A stretch of 64,000 nt of DNA. Source: Aristolochia californica (lineage: Eukaryota > Streptophyta > Magnoliopsida > Piperales > Aristolochiaceae). Shown here piece after piece: positions 57,466 through 64,000 of this stretch. The translations under genes were made by a program, and so were the position numbers. The notes beneath the pieces were generated by a model. The model ran no database searches. It saw only the letters and a list, made by a program, of their open reading frames with translations, and was not told the DNA's origin. The stretch is taken from assembly GCA_029961685.1 (NCBI GenBank), contig JARWKL010000006.1, positions 1 to 64,000 of the forward strand, given 5' to 3'. Numbering within the stretch: the stretch's first letter is position 1; each line of letters begins with the position of its first letter.

Positions 57466-58805
57466 TGCCTCAGGTATGTTTTCTTCCTCTTCAACCCCTT
57501 CCTCTTGGATCATTGACTCCGAGGCTTCCGAACACTTGTCAGGTAACAAACACATGCTTCATTCATTGTCTCCATGTCTTCCTCATAAATTTATCACTAT
57601 TGCAAATGGCTCCCAAACCAAGGTGGTTGGCAAGGGTTCAGGATCTAACTACGAAACAGGTGTTTGGCAAAAAAAGGGGATTATACTATTTTACTCTTCC
57701 ACCAGTAGCTGTTATTTCATCCACTACATCCGAGGCTCAACTTTGGCACAACCAACTTGGTCATCCATCTATTTCGTCACTTCGTTCTTTAGTTCCATCT
57801 CTTAAATCTTTGTCTACTTTCAATTGTGAGGCATGTCAATTAAGTAAGCATATTCGGAGGACATATTCTCCTCGTCTTACAACTATCAGTGCTGCTCCGT
57901 TTGCATTAATACACTTTGATGTATGGGGACCTTTAAAGGTCTCTAACATTTCTCAAGTTCAATATCATGTTACTTTTGTTGACGATTTTACCCAAGTGAC
58001 TTGGTTGTTTTTATTTAAAGAACGATCAGAAATTCTTTCTATTTTTAAAAACTCGCATGCAATGGTAATGATGCAATTTGGGAAGAAAATTCAAATCCAT
58101 AGATCCGATAACGCTAAGGAATATTTGTTTAATGAGTTTAAATCATTTTGTGAGGGTAATGGGCTTGTTCATCAAACATCATGTGCCTATACCCCTAAAC
58201 AAAATGGTGTTGCTGAAAGAAAGAATCGCCACCTCCTTGAAATTGCTCGGGGCCTCCTCTACTCCATGAAGGTACCCTACTTTAATTGGCCTTATGTCAT
58301 TCTTATAGCATGCTTTCTCATCAATAGGTTACCTTCATCAGTGCTTAGCAATCAAACTCCATATTCTGTTAAGTTTCTTGCTTCTCTTTCGTCTATTTCC
58401 TTTCCACAATCTTATCAGGAGGCCCTGAAGCATCCAGGATGGAAGGCGGCTATGGATGAAGAAATGCATGCATTATATGAAAATCAAACCTGGTCAGTGG
58501 CATCACTCCCAAAAGGGAAAAGACCGGTTGGTTGTAAATGGGTATTTACGGTGAAACACAACCCAGATGGGTCGGTTGCTCGTCTTAAAGCACGACTCGT
58601 TGCAAAAGGTTACACTCAGTGTTATGGGAAAGATTATGAAGAGACTTTTTCTCTAGTTGCAAAATTGAACTCAGTACGTATCATCCTATCTATTGTTGGT
58701 AACTCATCATGGCCCGTATATCAATTTGATATAAAAAATGCATTTTTAAATGGTGATATACGACAAGAAAATTTATATGGTCTAACCACCAAGATATGTG
58801 GTTGA
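57465..58805 (+). pseudogene. Copia protease-integrase-RT frame with internal deletion
   Basis: The protease motif lies in the overlapping frame near 57508: 'WIIDSEASEHL', where DSG has become DSE. Then 'LWHNQLGHPSISSLRS', 'CEACQLSKH', integrase core 'VTFVDDFTQVTWLFLF' (Asp), 'IHRSDNAKEY' (Asp) and 'TPKQNGVAERKNRHLLEIAR' (Glu present). After 'NQTPYSV' near 58370 the frame passes directly into RT-type sequence 'SYQEALKHPGWKAAMDEEMH', so the integrase C-terminus and linker are lost in frame. RT motif 'YQFDIKNAFLNGDI' carries a catalytic Asp. The frame ends at a shift near 58800. Confidence 0.88.
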
Positions 58806-59935
58806 GGGTGAGTCTGTATGCCGGTTAAATAAATCTTTATATGGGCTTAAACAGTCCCCTCGGGCCTGGTTTTATAAATTCAGTCAAGCGCTTTTACGAT
58901 TTGGCTTTCATCGGTGCTCGGTTGATCACTCAGTATATGTTAAAGTTACTATCAAAGGGAAGATATTATTAGCCTTGTATGTTGATGATATTATCTTGAT
59001 CGGGAATGATGCTCATAGTATACAAGAAGTGAAGAATATGATATGTCAAGAGATCAAGACTAAAGATCTGGGTAAGCTCAAATATTTTCTGGGTATAGAA
59101 GTCCTTCAGTCAAAACATGGGATAGTATTGTCTCAAAGAAAATACACCTTGGATCTTCTTGAAGAAACCGGAATGAAGGGCTATAGACTAGTTGATATAC
59201 CTATAGATGTGAATGAAAAATTGTGTGCTACAACTGGAGAAGATGTTGACACTGACATATATCAAAGACTTGTGGGAAAATTGATCTATCTCACGGTAAC
59301 CAGGCCAGATATATCATATGATGTGAGCATGGTAAGTCAATTCATGCACAAACCACGAATTACTCACTGGCAAGCTTTGGAAAGAATACTATGATACCTA
59401 AAAGGTGCTCCAGGAAGAGGATTGCTATATAAAAAACATGGGCACTTCAATATAGAAGGCTTCTCAAATGCAAATTGGGTTAGATCACCCGATGATAGAA
59501 AATCTACATCTAGGTATTGTACCTTTGTTGGGGGGAACTTGGTCACATGGAAAAGCAAAAAAGCAAAACATGGTTGCAAAATCTAGTCCTGAAGCAGAAT
59601 ACCGAGCTATGGCTCACACTGTAAGTAAACTTTTATGGATAAAGACTCTTCTTACCGAATTGGGATTTTATAAAGGAGGCTCCATGGGACTACATTGTGG
59701 TAACCAAGTAGTTATTCAAATTACGTCAAATCCAGTCTTCCATGAAAGAATTAAACATATTAAAGTAGATGGTCATTTAATACGGGAAAAGTTTCAAGCA
59801 GGAATAATCTCTCTTAAATATGTTTCATCTCAAGTGCAAGTAGCTGATATCCTCACCAAACCGGTTACATCCAAAATTCTATCTTATATATGTGGCAAGC
59901 TGGGTATTTATGATGTATTTTCTCCTCCAGCTTGA
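58798..59935 (+). pseudogene. Copia RT C-terminal part and RNase H
   Basis: Continues RT as '[16 protein letters not shown]' and 'LALYVDDIILIGND' (YVDD pair) to 'LGKLKYFLGIEVLQS' and 'GKLIYLTVTRPDISYDVSMV'. A stop at 59392-59394 and a shift lead to RNase H: 'GFSNANWVRSPDDRKSTS', 'AKSSPEAEYRAMAHTVSKLL' (Glu) and 'IKVDGHLIREKFQAG', ending 'SPPA' with stop at 59933. In the RNase H motif the usual DADWAG is NANWVR, so the first catalytic Asp appears lost. Confidence 0.88.
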
Positions 59936-59942
59936 GGGGGAG

Positions 59943-60319
59943 TGTTGGAATATGGGCTCAAGGCTAAAAGCCCACACGTCAAAGGAGTGGCAAAGTGGTA
60001 ATTTATGATAAGTTCCATAAGAATGGCATAAAGATATAAATACGTTGTCTAATTATGTCTTTTAATCTATTGAATTTTAGCCCTAAGGGCATTGTAACAC
60101 TATAAATAAGAGCTTTGGTTAAGAGGTAAGGTATTCAAGCCTTCTCCTCTCTTCCAGAAATCGTCCAGCCACCCTCTCTTCTCCCTTGACACATTCTCTC
60201 CTTCCCTTAATCCAAACTCTCCTCTCTCACATCCTTCTCCTTCCTCTCTTTTCTCTCTCTTATCTCCTTCTTCTTCCACGTTAACCTAGAGTCCTTCTCA
60301 TGGGATCCTAAATTCTACA
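59943..60319 (+). repeat. 3' LTR
   Basis: 377 bp, TGTTGGAATATGGGCTC to AAATTCTACA. Compared with the 5' LTR it lacks about 13 bases near its start (CCACAAACTCAAG segment) and some bases of the CT-rich region, with a modest number of substitutions. Confidence 0.92.
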
Positions 60320-60329
60320 TACTACTCAT

Positions 60330-61385
60330 AGGGTTAAACACTTAGTGTGGTGTGGTTAAAGATAGGATTCGTACAACTGATGAACTTCGTTGTGGAGGTA
60401 GTCCCGGATAGTCAATGTGAATTCTTCTAAAGATGAGTCCATATCTTCGTGCTTGCCTGATCACCTTTGCTGTATTGACTACCATATTGCGGAAGTTTAG
60501 TTACCCTTTTGTTATTCCTAACTCGTTTTAGATCTATTAATGCAAATATTTGAGAGAACATTAGCTAAACCTGGGAAACATTTATGGTAGATAGCTTTTT
60601 ATGCAGCTATTTGGGCTCTGTGGGAGGAAAGAAATGTTAGAACAGTTAAGCATTGTTCACATTCTATTGAGGGTATCACAGAGCTTCCATCATTTCAGCA
60701 ATTGACTAGTGATTTCTTAAGATCTCATGAGCAAGAGGTAGCAGCTTGTGTTCATTCTAGTAGTAGGGAATGGCCGTGGCAGCTTCCCTCCTAGAGGGGT
60801 GTTTAAAGCTTAATTTTAACAGGAGTTTTAGAGGGAATCTGAGCCCTACAAAGGGTGGAGATATCCTACAGCACTATCGGGGACAGGTCATGAGTTTATA
60901 TTTTGCTCCCTTTGGATAGTGTGATTCTATTGCAGTCGAATTTCGGGCTTTGCTTTGTGGATCAAAGATTGTTAAGCAGAACTACAATTTTCCATCTGCT
61001 GTTGTAGAAGATTCGGCTATAGCGAGTGGGTGGTTTTCATCAGATCTCAAATCACATCGGGGATTCTAGCATATACGTAACATAGTTCTTAATTTACATA
61101 AAAATCGTTACTTGCTCTGGTAACATAATGTAGAAGCATAAAAAGATTAGTGAATAATCTTGCCAGGATGGGTGTCTCACTTACACATCTTGAAGAAGTA
61201 GCACGTATCCAATTGATACAAGTTGACTCTCTTGTAATTTTGCTTTTCATTTCTACTGTAGGTCTTCAAAGTTTGTTGGTTTTTAGCTTTCTTTTCCTGC
61301 TTGGCCTGTTCTTAAGCAGCCTTCTTGTATTTTTCTAATCCTCCTTTTCCTTCTTGTAAATGAAATTTTTATTATTCTCAGTATA
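60330..61385 (+). mobile_element. LINE 3' fragment (zf-RVT to RNase H), decayed
   Basis: Near 60360 'VKDRIRTTDELRCGG' resembles the zf-RVT 'RI.T.D.L..RG' motif. Near 60600 comes 'FYAAIWALWEERNVRTVKH'. RNase H pieces are 'RGNLSPTKGGDILQHYRGQ' near 60840, 'CDSIAVEFRALLCGSK' near 60930 and 'VVEDSAIASGW' near 61015, with the tail 'VNNLARMGVSL' near 61150. Many stops and shifts occur and the RT is absent. It starts within about 10 bases of the copia 3' LTR, so the copia may have inserted into it, but no LINE sequence was recognised on the other side. Confidence 0.75.
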
Positions 61386-61390
61386 TATAT

Positions 61391-61710
61391 TGTTAAATAT
61401 AATGTAAAGGATAGTTTGGTCATTTCATGCAGTCTTGTTATATCAGGGAGAGTACCAGTAATTTCAGGAATTCTGTAATTGTCTAAGGTCCAATTTTCAC
61501 AACTTTTGAACATGTATCTATAGAATATAAGGTGTACTTGTATGAGGGGTAGAAAGGCCTTTTCCTCTAAACTCACTTAAGTTAATAAAGAGGGATAGGG
61601 TGCTCGAGCTTTCCCCACTATCCAGAACTGTACACTCTTCTCCAATCTCTCTCTTTCTTCTTTTCTTAATCTCTTCTCACTCTCAACCCTACTTTCTTCA
61701 ATATTTTACT
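61391..61710 (+). repeat. 5' LTR of the copia at the right edge
   Basis: About 320 bp ending just before TGGTATCAAAGC. The 3' end reads TATTTTACT rather than ...ACA, so the terminal base has probably mutated. Confidence 0.7.
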
Positions 61711-62194
61711 TGGTATCAAAGCAATCGGTCCTGATTGCAAGCCAGTGAAGCATCCGCTCTCCATCTATTATATACAAAGTCATCTCAAAAAAGGGAATTT
61801 CAAGGTTTGGTCTTGCCTGGTCTTAAAATTTTGATTTTTAGTTCTCTTTTTCTGCTACAACCCTTGGGTCAATGGTTTCTATTGCGAGTTAAGTAGTTCT
61901 ATGCCTGATTAGTGCCCCAAGGGGGTCTTTGCTTGGGATTCTCCCATTCTCAATGTGCATAAAACTCCAATACTGTCTGTTTTTGTCTGCATCATCCTCT
62001 AAAAGGCGGATGTCAGCCCTGGTTTTGTGAATTCTGGTGTTCTTTGGTGGGAATTTCTACAATCAGTTTTCTACATACTATTGGGTGTTTGCGTGATTAT
62101 TTGACAAAACCTTAATTGTGGTTTGTGGGGCCCACCAAGTCTACACAACTACACAGGTGAAATTGAGACCTTGATTGAGCTTTCCCTTTATCTA

Positions 62195-62414
62195 TGGCTG
62201 ACTCTATTGAAATTAATACTCCCGTAACAGAATCTTGGAGCTCAGAAGGGAAAGATTCCATATTGATTACTATAGATGGATACAAACTATCTGAGTTGGT
62301 CCAAATCTGTTTGAATCTATCTTAAGGCCAAAAGAAAGTCAAAGTTTATCAAAGATGATCCTCTGACTCCCCTTACAGATGATTGGGAAGTAAAGGACAG
62401 TCAAATAATGAATT
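62195..62414 (+). pseudogene. Copia gag N-terminal part (before the LINE)
   Basis: Starts at ATG 62195 and carries a UBN2/gag-N-like beginning. A shift occurs near 62290-62310 after 'IDGY', where the usual 'NYLSWS' continues in another frame. It ends at the LINE target site TCAAATAATGAATT. Confidence 0.75.
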
Positions 62415-63870
62415 TGTTGCTAAGCTCCTCCCAGTATTCAGAGATGCTACTTCCTTTCACACAGGCAATGGTGCGGCCCCCGCCCCCTCTTGGAGGACTT
62501 CCCGGGGCTCTCTAGGGTGGCTAGAGACCTCTCTTGTTCAGCGGCCGACTCATGGAGGGATCAGTCGTGGAGTCTCCCATTTCGCCGGGGACTAAATGAT
62601 GAGGAAACTTCGACTTTTTGCTCTCACTTATCCAGACAAAACAATATTATTATCCAGGAGCATGTAGTTGACAAACTGACTTGGACGCCCAGCATTAATG
62701 GCCGATTCACTGTTGCTTCTGCCTACTCTCATATCAGAAAGCAAGACTATAGTATGCATGAGCACAAGGCAAACTTGGCTTGGAAGCTCTCTATGCCAAG
62801 AAAAATCAAGTTCTTCGTGTGGTCAGCTATCAGAGAACAGATTCTCACACCTGACAACCTTCATAGAAAAGGCTTCGCCACCCCTGACCGTTCATGTCCC
62901 CTCTGTGCAGTATGCGATGAGACAGTCCAGCATGTTCTCTTACATTGTGGATTTTCCTGGCAAGTCTGGATGAAGATTTTTCAAAAGATAGGGCTCCAAA
63001 TGGGGATTCATGAGGTCCTCTTCGCCACCTATGAGATGGTAAGGGCGATCCACCTTCCTCAGTTGGGCAAGTTAATTCTTTTGGCATGTCTTGCACATAT
63101 CCCTTGGTGCTTATGGCTCGAGCGAAATAACCAAAGATTCAACTCCAAAGCTAGCACCTCGGACAATACAGTTTCACATGTTGTGGGCCTTATCTCGAGT
63201 TGGTTACATACCAAAAAGGAGTTTGCCGCTCTATCAGGTATTTCCTTTCGGGAAAACTGGAAGTTGATCGCTCATATGACGAGCCCTTGCAAAACTCCGG
63301 TTATGGCCTTCTGGGATCCTCCCCCTTGCGACTACATCAAACTCAATTTTGATGGTAGTGCTATTGGCTGTCCTGGGCCGGCTGGAGCAGGTGGTGTTTT
63401 CAGAGGCAACAATGGAGATCCTATTCTTTCTTATATTGGGCTGGTGGGCATGGCCGATTCAAATACTGTTGAAGTAAGTGCTCTTCTATTCAGCCTCTGA
63501 ATCTTCAAGGAACATCTCCATGGCAAACTAATTATTAAAGGAGACTCAAAGACTATCATCAGTTGGTGTTCAAAAGATAGCTTCCCCCTTGCCGTCACTG
63601 GCCTATCATCGATTGTATTGCTCACATTGTGTCTTCTATTCATTGTAATTAGAATCTCATTCCTAGATCAGCCAACTCTTTGGCTGATAAATTGGCTAAA
63701 TTCGGAACTTCCCAGCAATCTCTCATTGTTTGGGAAGCTTTCCCCCCTTTGTAAATTTAGAACTTCTTCCCAACAATCTCTTGAGCTTTTGTCTTAATAA
63801 AATTCAGCATCATTTAAAAAAAAAAAGTAATGACTTCTTTGCTAAACAATATGGACTTGAGATTATGAAA
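62415..63870 (+). mobile_element. L1-like LINE 3' part inserted in copia gag
   Basis: A 14-bp target duplication flanks it: TCAAATAATGAATT (62401-62414) and TCAGATAATGAATT (63871-63884), one mismatch; the copia gag frame continues across the two copies. The element is strongly 5'-truncated and starts after the RT core. A poly-A run of 11 is at 63816-63826, followed by 44 further bases before the second target copy. Related to the LINE at 19807 but from a different subgroup. Confidence 0.92.
62490..63763 (+). pseudogene. LINE zf-RVT and RNase H domains
   Basis: The long frame 62490-63500 carries 'DKLTWTPSINGRFTVASAY', zf-RVT 'AWKLSMPRKIKFFVWSAIR', 'CDETVQHVLLHCGFSWQVW', 'PWCLWLERNNQRFNSK', and RNase H start 'YIKLNFDGSAIGCPGPAGA' with Asp; 'DSNTVEVSALLFSL' has the Glu. 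A TGA at 63498-63500 follows. Downstream pieces 'KLIIKGDSKTIISWCS' and, after a shift, 'RSANSLADKLAKFGTSQQSL' complete RNase H, with the stop near 63753. Confidence 0.88.
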
Positions 63871-64000
63871 TCAGATAATGAATTGTGAATCAGCCAAGGA
63901 GATGTGGGTGTCCTTAGAATCACTATATGCACAAGAAAGTAATTTGTCTCGCGTTTATGAGTTGTATGCTAGACTCCTCAATCTTAAGAGGGGGTAGAGA

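Larger units (their letters stand above)
55207..60319 (+). mobile_element. Complete but defective Ty1-copia retrotransposon with both LTRs
   Basis: 5' LTR 55207-55596, primer site TGGTATCAGAGC at 55597 (initiator tRNA-Met), gag from ATG 56469, protease, integrase, RT, RNase H ending 'GKLGIYDVFSPPA' with stop, PPT AGCTTGAGGGGGAG and 3' LTR 59943-60319. Flanking 5-mers are TAATA and TACTA, a target duplication with one mismatch. The LTRs are very similar with few indels, so the insertion is fairly young. At 5.1 kb and with shifts in gag, in the zinc knuckle and at the RT junction, it cannot move by itself. Confidence 0.95.
61391..64000 (+). mobile_element. Ty1-copia 5' part (LTR, gag), interrupted by a LINE, running off the window
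   Basis: LTR about 61391-61710 (starts TGTTAAATATAATG), primer site TGGTATCAAAGC at 61711. A leader follows, then gag from ATG 62195 ('MADSIEINTPVTESWSSEG', a frameshift in the 'SLSKMILSPLTDDWEV' area, 'VKDSQIMN'). Gag resumes after the LINE at 63871 with 'ESAKEMWVSLESLYAQE' and 'SNLSRVYELYARLLNLKRG'. These match the gag of the intronic copia at 50600, so the two belong to related families. The rest lies beyond the window. Confidence 0.85.

Overview
The window is the left arm end of a plant chromosome, almost certainly an angiosperm. It opens with about 2.7 kb of telomeric sequence: roughly 170 uninterrupted CCCTAAA (Arabidopsis-type) units, flanked on both sides by degenerate variants. Every gene that can be recognised has plant-type GT-AG introns, and the mobile DNA is typical of plant nuclear genomes: Ty1-copia elements primed by initiator tRNA-Met, L1-like LINEs with a C-terminal RNase H, TRIMs and fold-back elements. 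The coding GC content and the gene set do not look grass-like, but the species cannot be named from this sequence.

Layout. 1-2770: telomere and variants. 2770-9930: subtelomeric DNA with interstitial telomere scraps, LINE and copia fragments, a duplicated AT-rich element that ends in a precise 11-bp minisatellite, and copies of a CT-rich first-exon-like module. 9930-14060: no recognisable gene apart from a degenerate tRNA-Arg-like sequence. 14060-25735: a nested transposon cluster. It holds an inverted LINE, a 0.7-kb fold-back element, a Tork-type copia split by a younger LINE, an Ale-type copia on the other strand and a gypsy chromodomain remnant. 26240-28290: a 5'-truncated, twice-frameshifted ABCG11-like transporter pseudogene. 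28571-30972: an internally deleted copia with both LTRs. 30975-31745: remnant of a peroxisomal 2,4-dienoyl-CoA reductase gene. 33600-35370: a second copy of the subtelomeric modules, which abuts a PPR pseudogene (35375-36031). 37092-37648: a tandem TRIM retrotransposon.

Two genes look functional. A complete ABCG14-like half-size ABC transporter (42965-47069, plus strand, 5 exons, 655 codons) belongs to the family of the Arabidopsis root-to-shoot cytokinin exporter. The C-terminal four exons of a plastid sigma factor, SIG2-like (48128-53423, minus strand), carry sigma regions 1.2 to 4; the transit-peptide exons are not visible. One 4.1-kb intron of the sigma gene contains half a copia element and a TRIM. 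The sigma gene is nuclear and would direct the plastid-encoded RNA polymerase; the transporter acts at the plasma membrane. Nothing suggests that the two are functionally linked.

55207-64000 is again retrotransposon DNA: a complete but defective copia with both LTRs, a decayed LINE, and a copia whose gag is interrupted by a LINE with a clear target-site duplication. No CRISPR, operon or bacterial-type system is present. The most distinctive items are the phase-perfect 11-bp CACGCG/CACGTG array, the tandem TRIM with its 5-bp duplication intact, and the non-canonical repeats lying outside the canonical telomere.
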